From assembly GCA_039566865.1 (NCBI GenBank), contig CM076959.1, forward strand, positions 1,905,501 through 1,969,500: a stretch of DNA of 64,000 bases. Reading direction: 5' to 3'. The position numbers and the translations under genes are program-made. Of the stretch, positions 26,061 to 38,270 are shown piece by piece (position 1 is the first letter of the stretch; the number at the start of each line of letters is the position of its first letter). The stretch is from Aurelia coerulea. Lineage: Eukaryota; Cnidaria; Scyphozoa; Semaeostomeae; Ulmaridae. The notes beneath the pieces are model-generated. The model was not told the origin of the DNA. It did not search any database and saw only the letters and a program-made list of their open reading frames with translations.

Positions 26061-26178
26061 CTTCTGGAGCCATTCTTCTTGTAACTACGCTAGAAGCAGA
26101 AAGAGTGCTGTTAACAATTTCACAATCTTCTCCATGGCTTCTACCAATTCCATCTTTGTACCTGCCACCTTCAAAAAC
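26061..26178 (-). pseudogene. KDZ exon with the catalytic Glu motif
   Basis: The 118-nt exon encodes FEGGRYKDGIGRSHGEDCE and then a segment ending TRRMAPE. The G-x-G-R-S-x-G-E-x-x-E arrangement corresponds to the KDZ T-G-R-S-D-G-E-G-x-E motif that supplies the third acidic residue. The acceptor is TTTCGTAG and the donor GTATGC. Confidence 0.82.
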
Positions 26179-27101
26179 CTACGAAAGAAGGTCATTACAA
26201 ATCATAAATATCAGAAAATCTTCAAATTATTAACGTGCAGTATCTTTTAATTGTAATACCCGAACAAGGGCGACGAAGTGAACAAGAAGGATAAATATTG
26301 CCATGAGAACCACATCCCTAAGTGTACAGCGATTTGCTTCCAGTTAGTTTGGTAACACCTTCTAGCCATTGGATTCGACCTTCTATTTTTCTTTAGCTAC
26401 ATTTTCAAGATATCTCAAGAAGCTAACTAGCTAAAAGATGCATCATATGAGAAGCAAACCTCTTTGTACATTCAAACTGTCTGAATGCAATGTTCTACCA
26501 TTTTCACAACAGGATAGAATGGAAGTTTTCTTCCCCTTGAATCACACATAATGCCAGCAATGATGACACACTTCGATGGAAAGCTCAATTTGATTATAAA
26601 ATGGAGAATGAGGCAAGCGATGACAATCGTTTTATATTTCGTTTTGTTAACATTCCATGCTGCAAAAATATTGTTGGTTGACAATTCCCATAATATTGAA
26701 ACAAACTCTTTAACGTACAAATGAGATCGTTTCAGCTTTGAACCGTAAAAGTACTAACGATCAAGTTCGATTATACACTGTTCAGAGCGCAATGCTACAT
26801 AATAGGAGTGAAATGTATATCAAAGCTATAACGCACTAAACAATCTTTTACACGGATGTCTTCTTTATCTGAGTCAATCACACCGGTAAAATAATGGAGA
26901 CAATTGTTTGGGTTTTTCCTATTGCAGTATCTTACTTGAACCATCTTCAATTGCTGTTGGTTTGGTGGAATAATAAAAGAATCGCTAGCACTACGCAGAA
27001 AAGGCCTTCAATAAGTCTGCAGCATTAGATTGATTGAGGCTATGTACTCAAATTTCAGAAGACAACTTAGAGATAAAATGCAAATAATCTGTAAACTGTA
27101 C

Positions 27102-27437
27102 CTGGCATGTCCAGTCGTGGCCCGTTCCATGCATAAGATTAAGGGCAAAAGTGATTTTAGATGCATTGTTGGGATCTACCCTTTCAGCCCAAGGTCTATA
27201 CTTGCAAGCAATATCTTGAAATATGAAGCTGGCATTCCTGTCTAAGATATCTTTAGTGTGTAGGAAATGATGATAGGCAAACAGCTCTCCTTGGTACATG
27301 TTAATTCCTTTTTGAGCAACCTGATGTCGACAACTGGTGAAAATCAATCCAGTCTCGTCTAAGGCACCTTTTCGCTTGGCAGCGTTAGCAGCAGCTTCCC
27401 ATACAGAATTCCCACACTGATTATCAGATTTGAGCTT
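27102..27437 (-). pseudogene. KDZ exon with LDETG and the second catalytic Asp
   Basis: The 336-nt phase 0-0 exon contains ALDETGLIFTSCRHQV, NMYQGELFAYHHF, then FIFQDIACKYRPW and NLMHGTGHDWTCQ. These match the order of KDZ core motifs: L-DETG, CRHG-like, G-E-R-like, Y-D-IAC-like and a GHxxxCQ end. The Asp of QDIAC is the candidate second catalytic residue. Confidence 0.85.
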
Positions 27438-28488
27438 CTAAAATAGATGTAAGCAAAACTGAATTTGAGATGCGCATATAAAATAAGATTGCATTGCCAT
27501 TTTCAACACAAGGTGTACACTGCGAAGCAAATGTAATACAGTAACATATAACAGCAACAAAAGCTAAACTCTCATTGCCAATAGTCTAATTATACAGTAT
27601 TCAATTCTTGTTATGCAAATGTCAGTAGCAAATAACAAAATTGAATTTCGCTGTCACCCTTGGAGAGAATGGGCGGGAAATTAGTTTGGGTATACATCTT
27701 TTCAAGATGTGCAGAAAGAAGATAAAAACACAGGGGAAATTGATCTTGCCGCCTATCTTCTGCTTCTGCTACTCTTACCCTCACTGAAGAGCAGCAATAG
27801 TTCCCTTCTTTGTAATTTAGTTCCCTTTTCCGTAATTGGCCCATAACATTCACCACATTCAGCATATCGAAACATATATTCTGTGTTGTTTCAGTGAAAG
27901 TAACGGATACAGTACGAGAAATTTATCCTCATTCAATAAAAAGATTCAATGTGATACCTTGCAGCCTGACTTTTTATATAAGTCACTTATATGAGTATCC
28001 ACAGTGTCATTTGAGGCAATGAACGTTGCACCATAATAGCAATTCTTGCGGCGCCTGTTAAATAAAATACAGACATATAGTTCAAGGTTTAAGAATGCTT
28101 TAAAGAGAGAGCATATACTATTTCAGATTACTTATAACATCGTGTAAATAATGCATTGTATAAAACACATTGGGTATTTCGGTTCATTAGAATAAAATGA
28201 GAGAGCCAACAGAACAAATGTGTGCAGAGTACTTTACCATTTTTCTCGTAAGTCTCAAATCACGGCATATCAGGAATGTATATCAGCATCCATAGAAAAA
28301 AATTTGGCTAGAAATTATTGCCACTGTTCTACAAACGACATATCCGTTCGCTGCAGGTGTAGTTGCAAAATTCTGATCCAGCGAGGCCGAATGCTTGCAA
28401 ATCCGGTTTTAAACAGGGTTCAAAAATATTTGTTAATTGTAATCTTCCCCAATCTCTCTATACAGGAGCAGGTAACAAGTAGGCTTAC

Positions 28489-28667
28489 CTTCCACTTTTC
28501 TGATACCTGCGGAGTTTACTATTACCATCAATGTGCGAGGTCAGCTGCGAAACGGAGCAAGGGGGACAGTCCATCCAATTTTGTCCTTTAAGACTTTCTA
28601 GCTCAAATTTGCAAAATCTCCATTCTCTTGAGGCACGTTGAAAGGATGCAGTATTTATTGTTGGATT
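28489..28667 (-). pseudogene. KDZ exon carrying the first catalytic Asp
   Basis: The 179-nt exon reads NPTINTASFQRASREWRFCK and later DCPPCSVSQLTSHIDGNSKL. C-P-x-C followed by a (V/I)DGN motif is the signature around the first acidic residue of KDZ transposases. The acceptor is TTCTTAG and the donor GTAAGC. It ends in phase 2 and joins in frame to 28054-27958 (RRKNCYYGATF...). Confidence 0.8.
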
Positions 28668-28934
28668 CTAAGAAGAAAAACTATTCTAATATGCTCAAAA
28701 ATTTCCAACAACCAGGACATTGAAATACAATTATATTTCTATTTTTACATTTCGCAAATAGCAGTGCTCAAGGGTTATACAAAACTCTCGCAACGTAATC
28801 CTAATCTGACTTAATAGAGACTGGTTTGAAATCTGAACTGGTAAATACCACGTGAGTCAAAAAAAACATTTGACAAGTTTTGCAAGTCTGGAACAAAAAG
28901 TGTGTGGCGGATATTCAGAATTGACATGTTAATC

Positions 28935-29227
28935 TATCAATCAAAGGCTAACTAAGATGAAAAATTTTTGTTTGCAAAATCAATCACTCATCACATAGGC
29001 TCAGAAATCTAGAAAATTGGTGGTAGGGTTTTTCTATGGGAAAGTGAATTTCACGTTCGATTTTGGTCCATGCTTTACTTGCCACGGAAATCCAAATTCA
29101 ATACCATGGTCAGTTTCAGAAATACAATTTAAAGTTCAATGGCAGGTAAATCATGGACCAGACATGAACGTGGAATGCTCGTTCCCATACCAATCCCTTG
29201 CCACCAAAAAAATTCACATTTTACCAT
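28935..29227. mobile_element. Foldback MITE, same family as 23030-23395
   Basis: It shares AAAGGCTAACTAAGATGAAA, AATCAATCACTCATCA and the middle word GGTAAATCATGGACCAGA with the element at 23030-23395, and has weaker arm symmetry (TTCTATGGGAAAGTGAATTT versus CTCGTTCCCATACC). It lies in the intron between KDZ exons 5 and 6. Confidence 0.65.
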
Positions 29228-31308
29228 TTTAAAGCAATGACAGATGGTTTCGCCCAATTTCAGGGCTCATCAGTGCAGCTAGACACAGATCTATGCATGA
29301 AATATGACACTTATACACGCAGCATAAAACATTTCATGCAAAAACCTGCTACAAAATTGACAGGTAGAAAGTTTTATTACATACCCATTATGGCTTATAT
29401 TTTTGTCAGCTGCAGACCATCATTAAACTATTAGAAGCTACAATATCACCAATCTAGTCAAGTAGCATTTTTTCACTATCAAAAATGACCAAAGAAGATA
29501 TCATATCTACACCCTATACTGTACTTTACCCTTGCATTCTTTTCTGAGATCTAGCTTAATGTCTTTAGAAAGCTAGCTTCAGAGCACCTTGGCTGAATTT
29601 TCTGCAACAAGCCCCAAAAGTGCAGCAATTCAACATCATAAATGCAGGAAATGTTCACCAAGGAGCTTGGCCAGTAACCAGTTCTGTATCACTGTGTTGA
29701 TATCTAAGCTGTCAATAGTCTTGCTACAGTTACAGTATCTTATCTTTTGTACAAGGACATCAAATCTCCCTGAAAGACAAGCAATGACCTTCCAAACATT
29801 CTCGCTATCACATATATTGTATAAATTGGATTCAAAAGCAAATAAAGGGGATAGTTTTAAAACAAGTTGTGGATTACACTTTTCTAATAAATGTATGAAT
29901 AAATATTGCCTTATGAACATGTACTTAAGAAAATGTTCGTTGTTTTTCTCGAAAGTTATACTTGCCTCTTCAAATGTCATTTTTTATAAATAATCCGCAA
30001 AACTAAACAATTTCAGTTGTGTCAATATTTTAAACAAGGTATCTGGTCCAGGCAAATATGGAACATATTAAATGCATCATAATACCTTGAATTGTTATGA
30101 CAGTTATTGGGAATCCATCGTCCAAGCACTCATAGCTGTTAACCTCTTTCAAAGATGAGCTGCATTTTGAACAACTGAACATTTGCAGAGGGAGGTACTT
30201 GTATACTGTGAAGAAACAAAATGTCATATGAGGGATACAAGGGTTAGTAAAAGGACCATCCTGATCTGTTATTGGTGACTGGATAAAGCAGATGTATACA
30301 TTGATTTAGCAGTATAGATTTAGGCACACATCCAGCTCTTGAGCACCCTCCCTAATCTGCCTTCAAAATAAACAATGGAGCGAAAAAAGCCTAAATTGAT
30401 TATATATAACAAGAATCAATGACTTGCAGTCTATGATGAATTTTCAAAAATCAGTCAATTCAGAACTTCTTCACCAGTTTATGTGGAGATAACCAAACAT
30501 ACAGTAGAAACTAGAAAGGTTTTTGTAAACTGATTCCAACTTTGTCATCATCAACAGTGAGATGTTGAAATCAAACTAAAATGAAAGCATTTTGATCAAA
30601 TGTAATATATCAGCATAAATATTTGCAAAAATTGTAAATGTAATAATGTGTAAAATATCACCCAATTCATTAACTCAATGTTATTTTCCATAATCCCAGA
30701 CAGAGCATTTTCGATATCATGACTTTCATCATTTCTAAGTACAAGGAAACTTTTGAAGGTCTACAAGATGGTAGCAAGCAAAAGTCTGTATTGATTATGG
30801 CTACAACTTAGCCATTTGATGATGGCACAACTTGAAAACTATTGGGAATTATATAAATGCTGCAATTCTGAAATAATATGGTGATATCAAAAATGCTCAC
30901 TCTCGAATTAGGTAAATTACATGAAGTACCCTCGGATCAATTCAGTTGAAAGAATGGGACACTTCATTTTACAGCTTTGCAAAGATCCAAGCACCAATAC
31001 TGCTCTTTTATTGATGTATGACTCAATTATATTATGTATACATATACTGTACAGTACATGCATATCTTCAAATGGCTAGGCCCTCTTCAACGGTACACTA
31101 TACATTACTTTACATTACATATACTTTACAGTACAACTATATTGTGTCATTCAATCCAGATGCAATTTGAGGACACATCTTCATTGTTTTGAGCATCATG
31201 AAAAATATGGTATGGTGGGTACAAAGTCATAAAATTCCTAGAATTCTTAACACCATGAAATGCAAATAGAACTTTCAACTACTACTGCAGAAGATATGGC
31301 AAACAAAC

Positions 31309-31671
31309 CATTTTCAATGAGCTCTCCATCATGAATCGATTTATAAGGTGAAATAGCTTGTAAAAAGCCATTACATCTTGCTTCTCTGTCATGCAGGGGT
31401 CTCTGATGATGGATTGTATTGTCACAAGTTGCACAAAATAGGTTATGCCCTTTGTCACAACTCTTGCATCTAACTTCTGCTAATTGAGCATGGCATTCCA
31501 AACACTTGCCAAATGAACCTTGGTAAAATGCCAATGCACTGTCAAAAATGGTGCAGCGAGCAGCATCCCAGCTCTCATTTGAGGTGGTGACACGTGATGC
31601 CCAAGACTGGCTCTGCTTATCATGGTATGATGTCAAAAGATCTTTACACTTTTGAAGGATGCATGATAACG
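31309..31671 (-). pseudogene. KDZ exon 3: CxC-type cysteine cluster
   Basis: This exon encodes GKCLECHAQLAEVRCKSCDK, then LFCATCDNTIHHQRPLHDRE. The C-x2-C...C-x2-C...C-x2-C...H...H spacing is that of the zinc-binding cysteine clusters that accompany KDZ transposases. It follows a helical segment with a DKQSQSW motif. The start is phase 1 after AG at 31672-31673, and the proposed donor is GTTTGT at 31308. The next exon (30205-30086) adds another CSKC...C group in matching phase. Confidence 0.75.
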
Positions 31672-31769
31672 CTAAAAATATACAGAAGAGGAATCACATG
31701 ACTTGCACATCTTAATTGTTCTCCTTAAAAAAGATTCTTAAGAATTCTGGAGAAAGATTCTATCGAGTG

Positions 31770-31957
31770 TCCCAAAATGATGTATTATTGTTTAATTGCT
31801 TATATGTCCAAACGCCGTGGTAAAACCACAACCAATACCTTAAAATACAATTTAGCTTTTCGGCAATCAGATAAAATAAACTTTTTGAAAATCAGTTCAT
31901 CGGTTATGGACATACAAGCAATCAAACAATTAATACATCATTTTGGGACATAAGGTA
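31770..31957. mobile_element. Small foldback in a KDZ-gene intron
   Basis: GTCCCAAAATGATGTATTAT followed by TTGCTTATATGTCCA on the left is matched inverted by TGGACATACAAGCAATCAAA and TAATACATCATTTTGGGAC on the right. Flanking AAGAATTCTGG words occur on both sides. There is no ORF. Confidence 0.7.
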
Positions 31958-34194
31958 TCTATCAAGAATTCTGGTTTGAAATCTCATCATTAATACAGTA
32001 CCTTTTAGTTATACTGCTGATTGCCTTGAATACAAGGGAAAGTTTTCTGAAATAGTTGTCCCAGCAGTACTTAAGTTTTTTTTGCTTTTTAGTGATGAGA
32101 GCTGGGCGCTCTTAAGAGTTTCTTATGAAAAACTTGTAATGTATGCTTCGAGCCAAGTAACGCAGATTCTTGGATTTATATAAATTCGGCTATAAATTGG
32201 AGAAAGCATTTTAAGTTGGCTTCTAAATTAAAAGAAACAAATTATGAATCTTGTTTGGCTTCAATTGCTAAACGTTCTTTGAAGAATAAATATTCGAATG
32301 ACCAAGGTATTGCGGAAATCTGTTACCAATCTTACCCCCCGACAAAAAGCGGTCAACAGAAGTGACCACTGAAGAGTAATGTGTCTTGTACAATGAGCGA
32401 TTTCTATACAGCATTGTTTAATTTGAATAGCTTCTTAAACAACAACCCAGGTGTTTGAGTAGTCTCACGACACCTCATATTTACAGGCAAACCTCAGATA
32501 TACTGGCACCTCAAATTTACAGGCTCGCACTACCGTGATATATGCACAATCTTCACAACTTCTCAAGACTTTTTATCTGCATTTGGGGAATTTTCATGAA
32601 TTTTCAATAAAACTTCATAGCAGAACAGTAATGATGCACATATGATCTTTTCTCACTTATTTAGGCTGTCTTTTCTCAAGTTCCCTCTTTACAAATTTGG
32701 GTGTATACATTTCATCCGGTCATGAAAATTCATTGAAAATCTTACCATTTTCTCCATCCAAATCTGTGGCAGCATCAGCAACTTGTTGAATATCATCGCC
32801 TTGAAATTCATCAACTGTTAACGAGTTATCAGAAATAGGGCTTGGTTTTGAATATAAAACAAGACCCCTAATGAACAATACCCTATGAATGAAAGGACTT
32901 TAAAATGTTGATACCTTTGATACTATAAATGATTGGCATGACAAAACAAATCTAATGGAGGTCTTCCGGTATATAATACCTAATGCCAGTCTGCATTCTT
33001 TGTAGTGCGCGGGGAAGATCTTCGCCGCGCCACTTTGACTGATTCCAGCCGCACCCGCGCCAACACTGTAAAAGGGCCACCTTCGCCAGTTTGTTTATAC
33101 AATTTGCTTGTACCCCCAATATTCAGATGCGCCAGAATTTACTTCAAAATAAGCTTCCCCGTGCCGAAATCAAAGAATACAATCTGGAATGTACAGTATA
33201 TGCCAAAAGCCCAAAAATTTCCTTGGGGGGGGGGGGCTAAATGCCACACTGGAAAGTTTGTATAGTGCATGGGGATAACATAAAAGTGCATGGGGGGTTA
33301 ATCTCCCACCCATGTCAAACTTCCCAATCCGGGTGTGTGTGCAAAAGCATACTTCCTAGTCTGGCCTTTATTTTGGTAACTGGACTGCTAAAACTAAGGG
33401 AAACATCTATCTGGCTGCTTAGCCTGTGCAAAAAGTCCCTGAATGAAGCTGCGTTCCAGACAAGTAGTGACCATGTTCCAGTATTTTAATATATACATTA
33501 TAGTATGTATAATAGTAGAGATAGGCCTAGGCCTAGTAACAATAGTATTTGCAGACAAGGCTTCTCTGCTCTGCACATAGAAAAGTTCTACATGCTAGCC
33601 ATGGGTCTAGGACCATAAACTAAGACTATAATCTACACTAACCAGTTTCATCTGATGAAGTGCTTTCGCATCCATTCCTTCTGGTGGTTCTTCCTCTCGA
33701 TCTCCTGCCTAGGCCCAATTTCCGGCGGTGGTAATTTTCTCTTGCACGGGCATTCGTAAATTTCTTCTGCGTGGAATTCTTTGGTGTATAATCCCAAGTT
33801 CTTTTAGTTGGTCTCCTGGCTTGTTGCTTTTTTCGTAACAATCGCTTCGCTTTGTCCAGGCTCGAAATCTTCTTCCCACGTTCATCACTGCAGCGACTGT
33901 CTTCGTCCGCCATTTTTTTTCCAAGAACAAGACAACAGTACCTATCCCGGCATGCCTCTTATACTCGTCATAGTAACAGCATATCAATGCTTAAAACAGC
34001 TATTTGACCTGTTTTTAGCCATTGTTGAAACAGGTCATATGCCTGTCATTAGCTCGAGAATAACCTGAAAGTCTCCCTCTCTTCCGATCTTCAATGATTT
34101 TAAACTTCTGATACTTTCTGAGATTTTTGAACTCCGACTCTTAACTTTTGTTTTTGATTCTGTTAATAAAACATCACCTGGTTGCTTTCATGAC

Positions 34195-34425
34195 TTTTTC
34201 TTATTTTGTTCATCTGTTCATCAATATTCCACAAGACAGGCCTTTCAAGGTGATTTATATATGTCCCGAAAAAATAGTCTTCAATATGGTCTAAAGTCAA
34301 TTCGATATCTAGGTGCTAAACTTTGGAATGCATTACCTGTGGAACTCCGAAATGCTCCATCAAAAATATTGTTCAAAGGAAAACTGAAAATTTACTTATT
34401 AGAAAAAGTCAACCGCTGAATCTAC
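34195..34425 (+). pseudogene. LINE ORF2 C-terminal fragment
   Basis: The frame reads SIRYLGAKLWNALPVELRNA followed by LFKGKLKIYLLEK. The KLWN-LP-E-R motif near the C-terminus is typical of CR1/jockey-type LINE ORF2 proteins. The RT core is absent. The 8.9-kb inverted-repeat element inserts directly downstream of it. Confidence 0.7.
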
Positions 34426-34679
34426 GGGGTGACCCAGAAAAAAGTGACCCAACGCAATCTGTTATAGAAAAAAAACTAAGTGGCAGATTTAAATATTTCA
34501 AACGTTGTTCTGTCGCTAAAAGACCAGCCTACATTATGAGTATTTTTCGCAATTTTTTTGGGCACGGGAATTAGCCTGCGTGCATCCCCTACTGTTTCCG
34601 CTGAGAAGGAAATTTCCGTTGAATTGAATTCATTTTCTGACGCCAGTAGGGTCTGCGAACCAGCGAATGGAAGCCTGTT
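34426..34679 (+). repeat. Left terminal inverted repeat of the 8.9-kb element
   Basis: It is inverted relative to 43116-43346, with nearly continuous identity over the inner 110 bp (from CTGCGTGCATCC to GGAAGCCTGTT). It probably contains the helicase promoter, since the helicase ATG is 121 bp inside it, with a CCAAT-containing stretch between. Confidence 0.9.
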
Positions 34680-34799
34680 CTTTGTCACGTGCAGGTTCCG
34701 CGGAAACACGGAACCATTTTGATTGGTCAATAGCCAATCCATTGTCTTGTGAAGTACTTCATGTGATGTGGCTCATGCTTCCATGTAAACAATTACAAA

Positions 34800-37503
34800 A
34801 TGGCGTCGTCGGAGAGTCCTGTAAGCTATGTGTGGGATACTGGAAAGTTTGACGAAGCGTTGAAAATGGCTTGCTATTTCTTCCAAATTGAAAGATTTCA
34901 CGATGATCAAGAAAAGGCTCTGATGAACTACTTCAAGAACAGGAGCAACCTTTTTTACAGTGCCCCTACAGGCCATGGCAAGTCGCTAGTTTTTCAAGCC
35001 ATACCTCTGATAGCCGATGTTTTAGCTGATAATAACATTGGAGCATCCAACATTCTCGTCATATCGCCATTGACCTCCCTTATGCACGATCAAGTTGAAT
35101 TTTTAAACAAGAAAACAGGAGTATCTGGAGCAGCAATTTTTGAAAACCAAGACGAACAAATCCTTCAGGATATTGAAGATGGAATTTATTCAGTTGTATA
35201 TGCTTCCCCTGAGTCAATGTTGTCTGGAGCTAGATGGAGGAAAATGTTATCTGCAAGCACCTTCTCAGAGTATTGCGTTGGTGTAGTATTTGATGAAGCT
35301 CACTGTATTAGACAATGGTAAATATTCTTGAAAGTATTCTTGCTGTTAGGAGCTCCCAGGGGGGTGTGGGGGTGGTGGGTACTCAGGTATATTTAAGATA
35401 GGATGCTCAGGCTGGGGTACAACAGATCAACCCAAAAAAGTAAGTTCTAGCATGAAAACAGACCACAGAAAATAACTTTTCTGACGCTATATACCCAAAA
35501 GTTATATACCCAAATGAAATCTATATCTTACATCTGTAAACAAGTTCCCTAGCTGATTAGATTTCTCCATATTGTATTTGGATTTCCAAGTTTTTGGTTT
35601 TTTAGTAACGTTACTTTATTTTGATTTTGTTTGTACAGTATATTTTCCACAATTTTTTATTTTGTCCCATATTTTAGACCCAAAAATGTAAACTAAAATC
35701 TCAGGAGCCCTAACAAATAACTGTACAAATTATTGACCCAAAAAATAACCCTTGCCCAAATTTTAGACCCAAAAAGGTAACCTGAGCACCCCTATCATCA
35801 GCATACCAACCAGAGTACCCCCCCCTCCCCCTGGGTAGGAACTTTAAAAGCTATTCTGTATTTCAGTATTGTAATAAGATTCTTTCTTTGAGGCTTCTGA
35901 TCACAATGGCAAGAAAGTGCTTTTAAATGTAACATTGATCTTCTGTAGTTTTACCTTAGACTATTTTAAAATGTTACTCATTTCCTCAGGAACAGAGACT
36001 AATTCCAAAGCAAGACATTCAATGTACAGTAAGAAATTAGCCTAAACAATATATTATTTACTTTGCAGGGGATTATCAAATTCAAAAAAAGTCCCATTCA
36101 GAAGATGGTATGGATTCCTTGGAGAGATTCGTTCATTGCTGCCAAGATCTGTTCAGTTATCTGTATTCACAGCCACTGCAACAAAGCTGACAAAGCTGAC
36201 CATATTTGATGTGCTTGGCTTGGATACTTTCAACACATTTATGATTGAAAAGTCACCAATGAAAGCAAATCTCAAATTCACTGTGGAATATCTAAGTAAC
36301 GACAAAGGTCTTGATGAAGTATTTCATAAGTTGATCAGAGAAATTAAAGAAAATTATCAAGATACAATTAGAACCATAATTTTCTGTCAAACACGCACTC
36401 AAGTTGCCCTCATCTGGAAAATGTTTGAAGTCAATCTGGGAAAGAAATTTTATGCCAATGAAAAGCAATCATGTTATGAGAGAATTGTGGAAATGTTCCA
36501 TGCTGGAACTGCAGCCAGTGTTAAGGACCACATAGTAAAGCAATTGTCAAGTGCAGGAAGCCACCTTAGGGTACTGGTATGCACGATAGCTGTTGGAATG
36601 GGCATCAACTGTAAAGATGTCAATAGAGTGGTTCATTTTGGGCCATCAAAATCAGTAGAAAGTTATCTGCAAGAATGTGGCAGAGGTGGTAGGGATGGTA
36701 GTGAGAGTCATAATTTTCTGTTGTACAATGGCTTCATGCTTTCTAAATGTGAAAATGATATTAAGGAGCTTGTATATACAGAGAAATGCAGGAGAGAAAC
36801 GATTTTGAAGCTTTTTCCAAACAGGTCAACAGATGAGAAATTGCATGGGTGTAATTGCTGCGACAATTGTGCGAAAGCCTGCACATGCAATGACTGTAAA
36901 AAAGGGAAATTTAAATTTTTACCTGTTGAAGAGCAAGAGAAAAGCATTGATATGCCTGCTAGGGTAAGGGAGGTATCCAAAGAGCAAGTTGTTAACCTGC
37001 AAACAAGATTGATAGAGTACAAGGATTCCATTTTTGAGCATCAAATGCATAGAGGTGTTGGAGAAGTTTCTCACCCTAATGTGATATTGCAATTCAGTGA
37101 CTTCCAGATCAAACAAATATGTCAGAACTGTGCAAAGCTGTTTACTCTGGATGACTTGCAAAAGTATGTTGAATTGTGGAGAAAAAAAGATTCAAAACAG
37201 GTGTTAAACATAATTTCCCAAATATTTCAAGATATTTTACCTGATGAAGATGATTTGCCTGGCAGCCAAGATACAACATTGGTAGATAATGATGATCTTG
37301 TTTCAGAATGGGGAGAGATCCGTGATGATTCTGAAATTTGCTCTCTGGACATTTCTGGTAATCACCATCTTGATGAAACATATGAAGGAACAATTGATAC
37401 TTTACAGTCTGAAGCTAACACCAATTATAATGATGACCTTGAGAAGTACATGGATTTGTCTGGTATACAGGTACTTGTAGATGAAAGTATGCATACAGAA
37501 TAA
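34800..37503 (+). CDS. RecQ-like DNA helicase (element-borne, intact)
   Basis: Two exons, 34800-35317 and 36069-37503, join through GTAAAT/TTTGCAG inside the Trp codon of the DEAH-box tail to give about 650 aa. Exon 1 has a Q-like motif (FHDDQEKAL), Walker A SAPTGHGKSLVFQ (about residues 54-66), ISPLTSLMHDQV and DEAHCIRQW. Exon 2 has FTATAT, RTIIFCQTRTQ, VLVCTIAVGMGIN and QECGRGGRDG, a Cys-rich zinc segment (HGCNCCDNCAKACTC) and an acidic tail. It is therefore an SF2 RecQ-type 3'-5' DNA helicase/ATPase with a RecQ zinc-binding region but no recognisable HRDC domain. The ATG at 34800 is the first in frame. It faces the DUF6589 gene tail to tail within one TIR element, which suggests a role in transposon replication or repair. 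Confidence 0.9.
35355..35836. mobile_element. Poly-G/poly-C-ended MITE in the helicase intron
   Basis: It starts CCCAGGGGGGTGTGGGGGTG near 35355 and ends AGTACCCCCCCCTCCCCCTGGG near 35836, with repeated GACCCAAAAAGTAA-like words inside. Same family design as 7534-7862 and 18541-19005. It lies wholly in the intron, so coding is not affected. Confidence 0.6.
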
Positions 37504-38270
37504 AGTTAGATGAGATCATATAAATTAAACAAGTTTTTTAGAGTTGGTGCCTTAGTGAGACATACAGTAGTTAGGACAAAGTTTAATCATAGTGTACGGT
37601 CCAAAGGTTTTACTCTCCCTTTCAATTATATCATTTGAAATTCAAGGGATCAAAAAATACAAAGTCAATGTACACTTGAAAGCTACAGTATGAGACGTAG
37701 GGCCATCAACAATTAGATTTTGTCATGCATTGTGGCCTGATGGGGGTAAGGGGTTCTGGCAAAAGCCGTGATGGATTACTTCTGCATGGTGGAATGTCAC
37801 ATGAGAAACTGACCAGGAAATATATGCAACATCCTCTAAAAATTTATCCTGTTTTTAGGCTATTGACACCCCGCAGTAGCCTCACATTGATGGATTTGAT
37901 TTACGAAATTTGAGATGACTATTTTCCTTTTGATGCACACAATGAAACATTTGACAATAAGGACAGTGTGAATTGGCACAGGATAAATCATGTTGATTGT
38001 TATTGTGCTTTGTGGAGATAAATGTTAAAAAAATGGATGATTTCTGGACTCAATTATGAAGGTCTAAGTCGACATGCCTAAACAGGAAATTGCAATGGGC
38101 CTTGATCATATAGGGGGGGGGGGTCAGGGAGTTTCCATGATCACGGCCCAATGACTGTGGTACCGTATGGGACAAAAGGTAATTGTTGATGACCCCTTAA
38201 CTGTATGAAATTTTGCACATAAAGTACAAACACAAAACAAGTAAAAGGCTCTGCCATTATGGAAAACATT
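37504..38270. other. Spacer between the convergent helicase and DUF6589 genes
   Basis: The 767 bp between the two stop codons are AT-rich with no exon. They must contain both polyadenylation sites. A G-run (about 38111-38121) is the only notable feature. Confidence 0.5.

Larger units (their letters stand above)
19443..33913 (-). pseudogene. KDZ-family transposase gene with C-terminal peptidase-like exon (frame-disrupted)
   Basis: Exons in transcript order: 33913-33643, 32814-32746, 31671-31309, 30205-30086, 29769-29530, 28667-28489, 28054-27958, 27437-27102, 26178-26061, about 25767-25705, 24924-24804, 24227-23859, 23010-22809, 22441-22247, about 22129-21865, 21633-21545 and 20540-19443. Most borders are AG/GT with matching phases. 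Some C-terminal exons between 25.7 and 24.9 kb are unresolved. The N-terminus is basic, with a cysteine cluster, then the transposase core with HIDGN, FQDIAC and GRSHGEDCE, which supply the D, D and E of KDZ enzymes. A helical charged region and a peptidase-like last exon follow. A frame change near 29635 and a TAG at 29551-29553 inside the fifth exon suggest the copy is dead, unless splicing avoids them. I did not find terminal repeats. Confidence 0.75.
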
